Source: a virus
Virus record (IMG/VR): IMGVR_UViG_3300046313_000018
Coordinates: 1-20,070 of that record
DNA: 20,070 bases
Reading direction: 5' to 3' (one strand)
In this document: positions 6,186 to 14,105 of the stretch, in pieces
How positions within the stretch are numbered: the stretch's first letter is position 1
How the letters are laid out: the number at the start of each line of letters is the position of its first letter
Program-made: the position numbers and the translations under genes
The notes under the pieces: generated by a model
What the model saw: only the letters and a program-made list of their open reading frames with translations
Told to the model about the DNA's origin: nothing
Databases searched by the model: none

Positions 6186-7904
6186 TTAGTTTGTAGCGAT
6201 TACACTAAAGTCGTTTCGCTTCTCGAACTTGATCACGCTTCTGAACTTGTCAAACAGTTGATCACCTTTGTGAGAGATGACAAAGATGTTAGTGTTTTCA
6301 CCAAAGCCATTCATCAGGTTCAAGAAATAATCAGTACCAGCTGTGTCGAGGGAAGAGTCGAAAATCTCATCAAGCAATAACAGGTTGGTGTTTACTGAGT
6401 TTTTCATCTTAGCGATCTGACGCCATGTGAACAGAATCGATAAGTCAATACGCATCTTCTCACCTTCAGAGAATGACGCATAAGTGAAATCATCACGGTG
6501 TCGTGACTTAACAATTTCATTAAATGATTCATCTAGCTCGAAGTGGATATACGCATCCATCGCAGTCAGGTACTTATTAATCAACTTATTCATCGCAGGT
6601 AGATACTCACGAATGATTGCAGTCTTGATACCAGTATCCTTTAGTAGAATAGCAGCAACTTCTTCGATGTTGCGTTGTTCTTGAAGTTGGGTCTTGGAAT
6701 TGATTTTATTCATTGCTTCTTGAGCCAACTCTTTCAACTTACGCTTTTCTTCATCAACGTTTGTTGTGTCAGCCTTTGCTGCTTCAATCTCTACTTGCAT
6801 AGAAGCATTGAGTTTATTCAGCATACTGATTTGAGTATTGTACGTAGAGATAGTGATGTTCTTATCAGTGATTTCTTTTAGGATCTCATTGATGTCAGAC
6901 AACTGAGTGTTCAGCTTAGTGAGAACTTTATCTAAGTCATCCATTCGAGCATTCTCAGCATCAATCTTATCGTTCAACTCTTTTAGTAACGCTTCTTTAT
7001 GGGAATCTGGAATGTCCTGTGAGCAGGACGGGCAAACCTCGTTCTCATTGAAGAATTCGGCATGATGAGTACAGTGTTCAACCTTGGCAACAACCTTGGA
7101 CTTGAACCCCTTCGCTCTTTCAATGTCGTTATCAAGCTCACTCTTTTTCGCAGATCGTGATTGGAGTGCGGTAATCTCATCAAGTGCTTGAGCCACCGCA
7201 CTTTCGCTTCGCTGTATTTCTGAGTTATTATCTTTGATTTTAGATAGTAGAGTTTCAATAGCTTCTGACTTGGCATCTGTAAGAGTTTTAATGAGAAGCG
7301 ATTGTCCATCCACTTTAGTCTTCGCCATTGTAATCTCCCCCTCAATCCTCTTGATAGTGTCCTTAGTCTCATTAGCTTTTTCTTTCAAAATCGTATTCAT
7401 TGTGGAGAAGATACGAATGTCAAGGATGTCTTCGATAACTTCACGGCGTTGAGCAGAAGATAACTGCATGAATGGAACAAAAGAAGCTGACCCCAAGATA
7501 ACAACTTGAGTGAACGTCTTGTAGTTCAATCGTAGAATCTGTTGCTCAAGAACCTTCTGGTAATCACGACTTGCAGCGTCTTGATTCATCATCTCGTTAT
7601 CGCACCAAATTTCAAAGACGTTTGGTTTGATGCCACGGATGATTTTGTATTCTTTCTTACCGATAGAGAATTCAATCTCAACAACACATGCCTTACCGTT
7701 GATAGAGTTTACCAACTGACCTTTGTTGATGTTACGGAAAGGCTTGCCAAACAAACCAAAGCACAATGCGTCTAGGATAGTAGACTTACCTTCGCCATTC
7801 TTACCAATGATAAGAGTGGTTGGTGACTTGTTCAATAAAACTTTGTTTGGTGCGCTTCCAGTGGATAGAAAGTTCTTCCATTGGACAGACTTGAATACGA
7901 TCAT
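6186..7904 (-). CDS. 46: Recombination endonuclease subunit gp46 (Rad50/SbcC-like ATPase)
   Basis: The 572-residue protein has the full SMC/Rad50 plan: Walker A GKNGEGKST (34-42), Q-loop region near TQVVILGSASF, a long coiled-coil centre, a zinc-hook motif CPSC (291-294), the ABC signature SFSEGEKMR (477-485), Walker B LLLLDEIFD (508-516) and a His loop VISHKGD. With gp47 it forms the T4 Mre11/Rad50-type complex that resects DNA ends for recombination-dependent replication and degrades host DNA. T4 gp46 is 560 residues, so it is full length. Its ATG overlaps the gp47 stop by one base (TAATG), giving tight translational coupling in equal dosage. Confidence 0.96.
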   Translation of the reverse strand: MIVFKSVQWKNFLSTGSAPNKVLLNKSPTTLIIGKNGEGKSTILDALCFGLFGKPFRNINKGQLVNSINGKACVVEIEFSIGKKEYKIIRGIKPNVFEIWCDNEMMNQDAASRDYQKVLEQQILRLNYKTFTQVVILGSASFVPFMQLSSAQRREVIEDILDIRIFSTMNTILKEKANETKDTIKRIEGEITMAKTKVDGQSLLIKTLTDAKSEAIETLLSKIKDNNSEIQRSESAVAQALDEITALQSRSAKKSELDNDIERAKGFKSKVVAKVEHCTHHAEFFNENEVCPSCSQDIPDSHKEALLKELNDKIDAENARMDDLDKVLTKLNTQLSDINEILKEITDKNITISTYNTQISMLNKLNASMQVEIEAAKADTTNVDEEKRKLKELAQEAMNKINSKTQLQEQRNIEEVAAILLKDTGIKTAIIREYLPAMNKLINKYLTAMDAYIHFELDESFNEIVKSRHRDDFTYASFSEGEKMRIDLSILFTWRQIAKMKNSVNTNLLLLDEIFDSSLDTAGTDYFLNLMNGFGENTNIFVISHKGDQLFDKFRSVIKFEKRNDFSVIATN

Positions 7905-8959
7905 TAAACAACCTCGATATTAACTGCTTCGGTATATAAACCTTGCATGAATGATTTGATCTGGTCTTTATCAACATCAGTCGTCACTGAGTCGATATAA
8001 TGTGTTAAAACAGACACAGTATCTTCTAAAGAAATTTCTTCGCCGATCTCACCGTCTTGGAATTCAGACATATCCTCAACGATCTTAATGTCAGCGCATC
8101 CTTTATTATACAGCTTGGCAATGAACTTGTCAAATTTGTAGTAGTCGGTTTTGTTTAGAACAATTAGTTTTACATACATGTTCTTTAGATCGAGTGTATC
8201 TAAGTCGATAGGCTCGACTTCTTTGTCATTGTACTCGAGTCTTTCGAACATTCGATTAGGATTGTATACGAATTCAAGGTTTCTTGTGTTTGTGTCAAAC
8301 AGGTGGAACCCTCTGGGATCGTTATAGTCCTGCCACGTGAGTTCGTACGGATTTCCGAGATAATGAATGTGCTTGTCAGAAGAGCGATGGTGATAGTGAC
8401 CACTAAAAACCAGATCGAATTTATCAAAAGTTTCTTTAGAAAGTCCATCATGGGATTCCATTCCTCTGTACATTGCAAAGCCAGCGATTTCAAAGTGACC
8501 CATACAAATGTCAGCTTTGGTGTTTTGAATCATATCAAGTGACTCTTGATAATTCTCAGGACAGATCCACGGCATCATACAGACGGGAGTGCCATCGATA
8601 ACGATAGTCTCAGGTGAATCGATAACAATAATGTTTCCATATTCTCGCAGAAGTAAGTCTGGAGAGTTCACATCGTTTGTATTCTTAAAATACGTATCGT
8701 GGTTACCAGCCAACATATGAACAGTAATACCACGAGATTCAAGTTTGTCAAAAAACATTTTCTTCGCTCTGTCGAGAGCATAGAAGTTGACGTACTTGCG
8801 TCGATCAAAAGTATCACCGAGAATAAGAACGGTGTTAATACCATTAGCATCAATAGTAGGAAAGAATGTGTCGTCATAAAATTTCTGAAAGAAGTCTAAG
8901 AAAGCAACACTATCATTACGAGCACCAAAGTGCTGGTCTGTGATAATCGCCACCTTCAT
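7904..8959 (-). CDS. 47: Recombination endonuclease subunit gp47 (Mre11/SbcD-like)
   Basis: The 351-residue product shows the calcineurin-like phosphoesterase motifs of Mre11 nucleases in order: DQHFG (8-12), GDTFDRR (48-54), GNHD (85-88), GHFE, and GHYHHR. These are the residues that bind the two metal ions. The length is close to T4 gp47 (339 residues). The C-terminal 100 residues probably hold the gp46-binding part. Its ATG overlaps the stop codon of the small gene upstream (ATGA) and its stop overlaps the gp46 start, so it sits in a coupled chain. Confidence 0.96.
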   Translation of the reverse strand: MKVAIITDQHFGARNDSVAFLDFFQKFYDDTFFPTIDANGINTVLILGDTFDRRKYVNFYALDRAKKMFFDKLESRGITVHMLAGNHDTYFKNTNDVNSPDLLLREYGNIIVIDSPETIVIDGTPVCMMPWICPENYQESLDMIQNTKADICMGHFEIAGFAMYRGMESHDGLSKETFDKFDLVFSGHYHHRSSDKHIHYLGNPYELTWQDYNDPRGFHLFDTNTRNLEFVYNPNRMFERLEYNDKEVEPIDLDTLDLKNMYVKLIVLNKTDYYKFDKFIAKLYNKGCADIKIVEDMSEFQDGEIGEEISLEDTVSVLTHYIDSVTTDVDKDQIKSFMQGLYTEAVNIEVV

Positions 8960-9120
8960 GTGCGATCTTCTTTCTTAACAACTACATCTGGGTAGAGTTT
9001 CACTTCAAGAACCATATTCAATGGTAATGAATTGCAAAATTCAGTAGCTTCATGAAGATCCTTAAAATCCTTATTCACAACCTTGTTGCTAAAATTAGCG
9101 TAGTAAGTTACTTTATACAC
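8956..9120 (-). CDS. Small hypothetical protein, GTG start
   Basis: The likely start is GTG at 9120 (54 residues, MYKVTYYANFSNKVV...), since GAGAGGA lies about 6 bases upstream. A TTG at 9147 would add nine residues but has no comparable ribosome site. The product has alternating hydrophobic strands at both ends and one helix (DLHEATEFCNSLPL), suggesting a small alpha-beta fold. Its start overlaps the stop of the preceding tiny gene and its stop overlaps the gp47 start by four bases. Not recognised. Confidence 0.7.
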   Translation of the reverse strand: MYKVTYYANFSNKVVNKDFKDLHEATEFCNSLPLNMVLEVKLYPDVVVKKEDRT

Positions 9121-9280
9121 GTTTGTCCTCTCGAATATTTGGAGCAACTACACCATATTGCTGGTGCATCCAATCAACAAATTTATTTACTTCGTCTGCT
9201 TGGAAATCACGATGTGCACGGGTTTCGTTATACACCTTTGCTCCAAGAGCAATTTTATCTAACCATTCTTTATCAATCAA
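9113..9280 (-). CDS. Small hypothetical protein, TTG start overlapping the ATPase stop
   Basis: A 55-residue frame fills the gap between the AAA+ gene and the next small gene. Reading from TTG at 9280 it begins MIDKEWLDKIALGAKVYNE and ends NIREDKRV. AGGTAGG lies 6 or so bases upstream, and the TTGA overlaps the TGA of the ATPase gene. A GTG at 9235 with GGAG five bases upstream is an alternative start. The composition is soluble and helical, with a VDWMHQQYG segment. Its stop overlaps the GTG start of the next gene. This fit on both sides is the main evidence; no family recognised. Confidence 0.6.
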   Translation of the reverse strand: MIDKEWLDKIALGAKVYNETRAHRDFQADEVNKFVDWMHQQYGVVAPNIREDKRV

Positions 9281-10485
9281 ATGAAACCTACCTTTCGAGC
9301 AGAAGCCGACTTCTTAGTGTTGTCAGATTGTTGGTTGAAGACTTCAGCGATGCTGTATGTTTGCTTGTCACCAGACAACTCAACATTCAACTTATCAGCC
9401 AGTGCTTGTGCTTCTGATTGGTTCAACTGATCGAATGTAACGATGTCAAAGCAACGACCTGGACGAACCAAAGCAGAGTCAATGTCACGGATAGATGGCA
9501 AGTTGGTAGAGAAGATCATCTTCTTACCTTTAGTGGTAACAAGACCGTCACCAACGTTCAAGAAGCGATGCATCATTGTGTTGCCATCTGAACGGCTCTT
9601 CAAGAATGCGTCAGAGTCTTCCAACACCATAACACTTGTGTCGTCTTCGATGAAGCGTGCAAAGAGATAATCTTTCTCAAGGATAGCTGCATCGTATGTA
9701 ACCATGGCAGATGATTCGGTGTGTGACAACAGGCCACGGATGAATGTAGTCTTGCCAGTTCCAGGCGGACCAATCAGGAGTAAGATGTTGGCAGAAGATG
9801 CCATGAAACGATCGTAGTAGTCGCCAAGAGATTCACCCTTGAGGAATGGGTACATCTCGTCAACTGGAAGACGATCACGATTGAGTGGGACGTTGACGGA
9901 GTTGCCGTCACCAGAGTAGATCCATTCGATGTAAGAAGTTACAATGTCGAACTTACCCGTTACCAAATCCATGATGTATTCAACAAATACTTCGTCACCA
10001 AAAGCACGAACAGTTGTTGAGTTGCTATTCACAGAGTATGTGACATAGTTCATGTCTTCTTCTTCAATGATGAAACCAGAAGAAGCAGAACCTTGCACAA
10101 AGAGACAACCTTCGAATTCTTCTTCAGACCAATCAGCCCAAGCCTTGCGGTTAGCCAATACGGTAGTCTCACGATGTAGTGTCTGTTTGTTTGCAGATAC
10201 ACGTTTCTGTAGGATCTCAGTAGTGATTAGATCACTGAAATCAGAAACACCCATGAAAACTTTATTATCACTGTTACTCATAAACTCTTTCAAATTTGTC
10301 ATGTCATCATAATGATCGAACGTGTAACCCTTCAACGTTCGCTTAGAACCAGCAGCAGCTTTGACACGGTTGCGTCTTACAGTACGTGGTCGCCCACCAG
10401 CATATCCAGATCGAATCCGATTAAGGAATGAACTTACTTCACTCGGACTCGCTATCGCTGGGGCTTGTATCGCCTTGGTAATCAT
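9277..10485 (-). CDS. BCS1-like AAA+ ATPase of unknown role
   Basis: The 402-residue protein has a basic N-terminal stretch (GRPRTVRRNRVKAAAGSKR, 31-49), a middle domain of unknown fold (about 60-210) and a C-terminal AAA+ domain. Walker A is GPPGTGKTT (239-247); the Walker B position reads VMVLEDSD (285-292), the Glu-Asp variant seen in BCS1-type ATPases; sensor 1 is FSTNLPS (325-331); an arginine-finger-like region is SALVRPGRC (337-345). This places it with BCS1/FtsH-like remodelling ATPases, not with the clamp loader. The ATG at 10485 has AGGTG about 6 bases upstream and lies inside the gp55 gene, overlapping it by 47 bases. Position between gp55 and gp47 suggests a replication- or transcription-related job, unproven. 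Confidence 0.85.
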   Translation of the reverse strand: MITKAIQAPAIASPSEVSSFLNRIRSGYAGGRPRTVRRNRVKAAAGSKRTLKGYTFDHYDDMTNLKEFMSNSDNKVFMGVSDFSDLITTEILQKRVSANKQTLHRETTVLANRKAWADWSEEEFEGCLFVQGSASSGFIIEEEDMNYVTYSVNSNSTTVRAFGDEVFVEYIMDLVTGKFDIVTSYIEWIYSGDGNSVNVPLNRDRLPVDEMYPFLKGESLGDYYDRFMASSANILLLIGPPGTGKTTFIRGLLSHTESSAMVTYDAAILEKDYLFARFIEDDTSVMVLEDSDAFLKSRSDGNTMMHRFLNVGDGLVTTKGKKMIFSTNLPSIRDIDSALVRPGRCFDIVTFDQLNQSEAQALADKLNVELSGDKQTYSIAEVFNQQSDNTKKSASARKVGFI

Positions 10486-11014
10486 CTACTTCACCTATAA
10501 AATCATCTAGATTGGTTTGCTTCTTTTTAGCTTTTGCAGCCTTCTTTGTAATGAAGGAATCATCAAACGTATGGTTGTTCTGCATAAAGTCTAGGTATGC
10601 ATTATGAAACTCACCACCATCATCTTGATCTTGTAACTCAAATGCTTCGAACGGCATGTCCTGAATCAACTTACCCTTAATGTATGACTGCTTCTTTTCT
10701 TTAGCGATTCTACGCAAGAATGCATAGTAAATGATTTGAGTGAAGTAAGCAAAGGGGTTGTTTGACTTGGACGGATCGAAGTTGTTGATATATTGAAGAC
10801 AGTTCTCAATACCATCCGAAATCATCTCCTCACGATAAGAGTAGTTGATGAAGTTCGGTTTGTAAGAGAGATGGTTGGCAATCTTTAAAATGCATTCGCC
10901 GATGTAGTTACTAACCTGTGGGAGAGGTGTTCCATTTTCTTTAGCAGCAAGAACTTTTGTTCTATACTCAGAGATCGCCACTAAGAAGTCAGCGTTATTT
11001 ACGTAATGTGCCAT
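10439..11014 (-). CDS. 55: Late-transcription sigma factor (gp55)
   Basis: The 191-residue protein resembles T4 gp55 (185 residues), a minimal sigma factor that replaces sigma70 on host RNA polymerase and reads the late promoters. Recognisable is the sigma region-2-like block MISDGIENCLQYINNFDPSK followed by NPFAYFTQIIYYAFLRRIAKEKK (about residues 64-106). The C-terminus is lysine-rich then acidic (GEVDDYQGDTSPSDSESE). I start at the ATG at 11014, with AAAGGAAA upstream, because the earlier in-frame ATG at 11074 lies upstream of the predicted transcription start near 11045. It has a strong sigma70 promoter, consistent with pre-late expression, and overlaps the ATPase gene downstream by 47 bases. 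Confidence 0.92.
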   Translation of the reverse strand: MAHYVNNADFLVAISEYRTKVLAAKENGTPLPQVSNYIGECILKIANHLSYKPNFINYSYREEMISDGIENCLQYINNFDPSKSNNPFAYFTQIIYYAFLRRIAKEKKQSYIKGKLIQDMPFEAFELQDQDDGGEFHNAYLDFMQNNHTFDDSFITKKAAKAKKKQTNLDDFIGEVDDYQGDTSPSDSESE

Positions 11015-11050
11015 ACATGATATTTTCCTTTGATTAACAAAGCAAGAGTA

Positions 11051-11079
11051 AGTATACCTCTGCAACCAATGCAAGACAA
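11051..11079 (-). promoter_or_regulatory. Sigma70-type promoter for gene 55
   Basis: Minus strand TTGTCT (11079-11074), 17 bases, TATACT (11056-11051). The start near 11045 leaves a leader of about 30 bases with AAAGGAAA ahead of the ATG at 11014. The -35 box is identical to that of the promoter at 6103-6131. Confidence 0.8.
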
Positions 11080-11107
11080 GTTTATCTGTATTGCAATTTA
11101 GATTTGC

Positions 11108-11115
11108 TTATTTAG
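11108..11115 (-). promoter_or_regulatory. Late-promoter-like motif upstream of gene 55
   Basis: CTAAATAA lies in the 156-base gap between the small barrel-like gene (ending 11171) and gp55 (starting 11014), upstream of the sigma70 promoter. The same eight bases occur immediately upstream of the gene at 13570-14088. If used, gp55 would also be made late from its own product. The rest of this gap shows a repeated CCCTAA pair and no convincing terminator. Confidence 0.4.
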
Positions 11116-11170
11116 TTGACTTAGGGCATAATTCACTGTGTTAGGGTTGATGCTGAATAGAGTAACTTAC

Positions 11171-11608
11171 TTAGTGTCTAGTATCGTTTCCTTCTACGTA
11201 GATACCTTCTCCATCTCCCTCTGCTGGTGACGTATCGTCATCCAATGCATCTCCAAAGATCTCGACGAGTTGCTCAATCTTTCTCTTTGTGTCTTCATCT
11301 GGCTCTTCTGCAAGAGAAATGTCATTGTGCTCTTCCACAATTCTCATATAATGAGGAACGAACGTTGAATGCATCGACTTGATGAACATCACGTTCTTCT
11401 TATCTATTAGGTAAGAATCATCTCTCGAAAACTGGCAGAATGGAGCAGCTGTCACATGTTCTTTTCCTGTCGCAATGTTCGGTATCGTTTTCACGACCAT
11501 CGGATGCAACAGTTCAATATACGTATCGTCTTCTTCTTGCAAGGCAGACAGTACCTGTTCTCCGCTAATAAACTTGACTACAACGAAAACTTCTTTTCCA
11601 GTTAGCAT
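11171..11608 (-). CDS. Small beta-barrel (Lsm-like) hypothetical protein
   Basis: The 145-residue protein begins with alternating hydrophobic strands, VFVVVKFISGEQVLSALQEE (residues 7-26), then IELLHPMVVKTIP and a second strand set around SYLIDKKNVMFIKSM. A strand-turn-strand start with G-E-x-(h)3 followed by an HPMVV strand resembles small Sm/Lsm-like phage proteins seen near uvsW in T4-like marine phages; this is a family impression, not proof. The last 50 residues are acidic and probably disordered. Its ATG overlaps the end of uvsW by seven bases, with GAGG eight bases upstream. An RNA-binding or regulatory role is only a guess. Confidence 0.7.
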   Translation of the reverse strand: MLTGKEVFVVVKFISGEQVLSALQEEDDTYIELLHPMVVKTIPNIATGKEHVTAAPFCQFSRDDSYLIDKKNVMFIKSMHSTFVPHYMRIVEEHNDISLAEEPDEDTKRKIEQLVEIFGDALDDDTSPAEGDGEGIYVEGNDTRH

Positions 11609-13083
11609 AGTTCTACCTCAACGACTTTCAATTTAAATTCTTCTTCAGCATACGTTTTGTAACGTTCTGCTGCATGTCCCAGAGTATGATTCTTCCAAGA
11701 CTTCCAATGCAAGTCGTCAGCGAGGTCATAGAGATTACAATGCGTTTTACCACTCTTCAATCGTAACCCACGTCCGATAGATTGTAAGTTACGAATCTTA
11801 GACTTGGATGGTGATGCAAAGATTACATTCTCAATCGAAGGAATGTTAATACCAGTAGAGAAAGTTCCATACGAAGCAATGATAATAGCATCTTCTTCAC
11901 CTTCGCAAATGTGACGGATCGCTTCTCGATCTGCAGTATCAGTACCACCGTAAACAAAGAAAATCTTTCTTGTATCGTGGGCTTTGTTTTTGATAAGATC
12001 TAAAAGAATCTTACCGTGTTTCTCAACATACTGGAACAATACAAGAGTGTTTCCACCAGACTTGATAGCAAGATTACGAATGAATTTATTGCGTTGCTCT
12101 TGTCCAACAATAAAGTCCATCTCTTCTTGGTAAGTGTTATTCTTTCTTGCTTTGCGAACCTCATCATTGTACTTCAATAAGATACATGTGATGTTTAGTG
12201 TAGCAAGTTTGTTAGAATCCATCAATGCTTTGGTAGTGGTAACTCTATGCACTGGACCAAACATACCTTCAAGAACTAAGCGATGAACCTTTTTGTTATC
12301 TAGCGTACCAGTAGTACCAACACGATAACGAATCTTATCCATCTTTTCCATAACTGTTGTTAAAGACTTTGCTTTGAATTGGTGTGCTTCATCACCAAAG
12401 ATTACATCGAACTGAGCGAACCAAGACTTCGGTTGTAGGTATACAGACTGCCAAGTAGTGATAAGAACATTAGAGTGTAATTCTTTAGTGAAACCACTAT
12501 ACAATTTCTGACAGTGACGATCCACGTCCCATCCATTTGCAGATGAGTAGTCTTGGAAATCAGCATACAACTGCTCAACAAGAGATGTCGTTGGAACGAT
12601 AATGATACACTTACGTTTATTTGCAACGTGGTATCTTAATGTCGTGTAAATGATAAATGACTTTCCAGAGGCAGTCGGAGATAATAGCAGCGTGCGCTCT
12701 TGATCGAGAGCAGTCTTTACTGCTTCTACTTGATAGTCTCGAATCTCGATAGGTTGTCCACGACCCATGGGCTTTAACGATTTAGCGTAAGCCTCTACTT
12801 GTTCTGCTGTGATACCGTTGCGCACCATTACTGGAGTAACGTACTCTACTTGATATCCGTTACGAACAGCAAATTCCTCAACGTATGAAACTAGACCGAC
12901 GTACAATGTCTTTCTAATCTGGTCATACATCCGCACCTTACCGTCCCACAAACGTGCTCTGTATTGTGGAGTGAACTTGGCACCTGGATATTCGTAGGTA
13001 AAGAAGTCTGCTAGTTCTTGTTCGATGCTGGCATCAGAAAAGACTCTTACATAAACCTCATCGAGTTTTTCAATTTTAATCAT
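11602..13083 (-). CDS. uvsW: UvsW-type DNA/RNA helicase
   Basis: The 493-residue product is a superfamily 2 helicase matching UvsW. The N-terminal domain MIKIEKLDEVYVRV... ends in the typical RARLWDGKVR (42-51). Walker A is SPTASGKS (135-142), the DEAH box is GDEAHQF, motif III-like GTTGT follows, and motif VI is QSIGRGLRLK near residue 435. UvsW unwinds R-loops and recombination branches and helps shut off origin-type replication in T4. The ATG at 13083 is chosen over one nine codons earlier because it overlaps the uvsY stop (TAATG), has AGGA seven bases upstream and aligns with the T4 N-terminus. Confidence 0.95.
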   Translation of the reverse strand: MIKIEKLDEVYVRVFSDASIEQELADFFTYEYPGAKFTPQYRARLWDGKVRMYDQIRKTLYVGLVSYVEEFAVRNGYQVEYVTPVMVRNGITAEQVEAYAKSLKPMGRGQPIEIRDYQVEAVKTALDQERTLLLSPTASGKSFIIYTTLRYHVANKRKCIIIVPTTSLVEQLYADFQDYSSANGWDVDRHCQKLYSGFTKELHSNVLITTWQSVYLQPKSWFAQFDVIFGDEAHQFKAKSLTTVMEKMDKIRYRVGTTGTLDNKKVHRLVLEGMFGPVHRVTTTKALMDSNKLATLNITCILLKYNDEVRKARKNNTYQEEMDFIVGQEQRNKFIRNLAIKSGGNTLVLFQYVEKHGKILLDLIKNKAHDTRKIFFVYGGTDTADREAIRHICEGEEDAIIIASYGTFSTGINIPSIENVIFASPSKSKIRNLQSIGRGLRLKSGKTHCNLYDLADDLHWKSWKNHTLGHAAERYKTYAEEEFKLKVVEVELC

Positions 13084-13520
13084 TACATTCCTGCTAGGAA
13101 TTTCTTCCATTCAACGGCAGTCTTAATCTGCCAGTCTCTAGCTTTAATTTGCCCAAGGATAGACTCCAGCATATAAACCATTGTTTCGAGATATTGGATC
13201 TTAACTGTCATTGTGTTTAGATCGTTATCACCTTTCAAGAATTCATCCATCTCGTTCTTGATTGGTTTTACGCCTTGCCACTGATTCCAATTAAGGTCAG
13301 TGAGTTCTTCTCGTGACATTTCGCCCCGATAGTATTTGAATTTGTTTTTGCGTAAGATGTTGTAGTCAGAACTGAGCTTTGTATGCTTCAGTTTCACATT
13401 GACTAGAAGTTTGACGTACTTAGCGTGTAGCTTTGGTGTAGCGGTGGTAGTCTCACCGAGGTAGTTGTTGTCGATCTCACAATCGACATCCCACATATCT
13501 TGAATCTGCTCAATATTCAT
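13083..13520 (-). CDS. uvsY: UvsY-type recombination mediator
   Basis: The 145-residue protein resembles T4 UvsY (137 residues). The C-terminal block MVYMLESILGQIKARDWQIK followed by TAVEWKKFLAG aligns by eye with the C-terminal helices of UvsY, and the middle FKYYRGEMSREEL corresponds to the YYSGRG region. UvsY loads UvsX recombinase onto gp32-covered single strands. Its pairing with uvsW matches T4 and cyanophages. It has GGAG eight bases before the ATG and a small hairpin upstream separating it from the preceding structural gene. Confidence 0.88.
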   Translation of the reverse strand: MNIEQIQDMWDVDCEIDNNYLGETTTATPKLHAKYVKLLVNVKLKHTKLSSDYNILRKNKFKYYRGEMSREELTDLNWNQWQGVKPIKNEMDEFLKGDNDLNTMTVKIQYLETMVYMLESILGQIKARDWQIKTAVEWKKFLAGM

Positions 13521-13538
13521 AATAACTCCATGTTGTAA

Positions 13539-13558
13539 ATTGGCTTTGTGTAGCCAAT
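13539..13558 (-). terminator. Weak hairpin between the tube-fold gene and uvsY
   Basis: ATTGGCT and AGCCAAT pair over seven bases around an ACACAA loop, followed only by TTTAC. It may attenuate late transcripts entering uvsY, but lacks a strong T-tract. Confidence 0.4.
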
Positions 13559-13569
13559 GATTTATTCAA

Positions 13570-14088
13570 TTATAATAACTTATACCATCCAAATTTAAAG
13601 GTTACATTGCCTGTAACGTATTGGACATCATCATTAGTAGAAGCAAACATTACAGAGTCGATGGTAGTTGGAAACACATCGTAGAACTGAATCGTCTGAA
13701 CCACTTGGTTGTTACTATCTAGGATTTGTAGCGTAGCGTCTGAATAGTTCTTAGCTAATTCGCTATACCCTGTTGTGTCTTGTGCATTATGTCCGATATA
13801 CTGTTCGTAACTCTCTGGGAACCCAAGAGCAATAATCCAGTTATACAACACTTTGTAGTTAGTCATGTTCTCATCAACAAGAAACTGCAGAGTCAATGGA
13901 TCATATTGTAATGTATCACCTGGAACTGGTTGTGTAGAAAATGGTGTCGAGAACGTAGGCTCTCCAAGATTTATCCCTGGAAGATTAACTTGCTGACAGA
14001 AAAATGTAATGTCAGGTAGTTTCTGAACAGAAAACTGAAACCCGTTAGGTGATAACGGATTAAGCTGAGATGGAATAGATGTAGTCAT
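13570..14088 (-). CDS. Tail-tube-fold structural protein (gp19/gp3-like)
   Basis: The 172-residue protein has the strand pattern of the myovirus tail-tube family: GFQFSVQKLPDITFFCQQVNL (about 16-36), a proline-rich loop, LQYDPLTLQFLVDENMTNYK (61-80), an aromatic helix YNWIIALGFP, and closing strands VTFKFGWYKLL. The same core is seen in T4-type tube proteins gp19 and gp54. At this place, between gene 23 and uvsY, it could be a tube paralogue or a gp3-like tail terminator; the sequence alone does not decide. The ATG at 14088 has no Shine-Dalgarno sequence and lies right behind a late-promoter-like motif, which predicts a leaderless or near-leaderless late mRNA. Confidence 0.75.
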   Translation of the reverse strand: MTTSIPSQLNPLSPNGFQFSVQKLPDITFFCQQVNLPGINLGEPTFSTPFSTQPVPGDTLQYDPLTLQFLVDENMTNYKVLYNWIIALGFPESYEQYIGHNAQDTTGYSELAKNYSDATLQILDSNNQVVQTIQFYDVFPTTIDSVMFASTNDDVQYVTGNVTFKFGWYKLL

Positions 14089-14092
14089 ATAA

Positions 14093-14100
14093 TTATTTAG
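14093..14100 (-). promoter_or_regulatory. Late-promoter-like motif next to the tube-fold gene start
   Basis: CTAAATAA ends five bases before the ATG at 14088 and follows the gp23 terminator. If it acts like the T4 late -10 element (TATAAATA, start about six bases on), transcription would begin at or next to the A of the start codon. Confidence 0.5.
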
Positions 14101-14105
14101 GAATG

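Noticed and set aside
11014-11074. Longer gp55 beginning at the ATG at 11074
   Set aside because: That ATG lies within the -35 region of the promoter and upstream of the predicted transcript start, and the extra residues do not resemble gp55.
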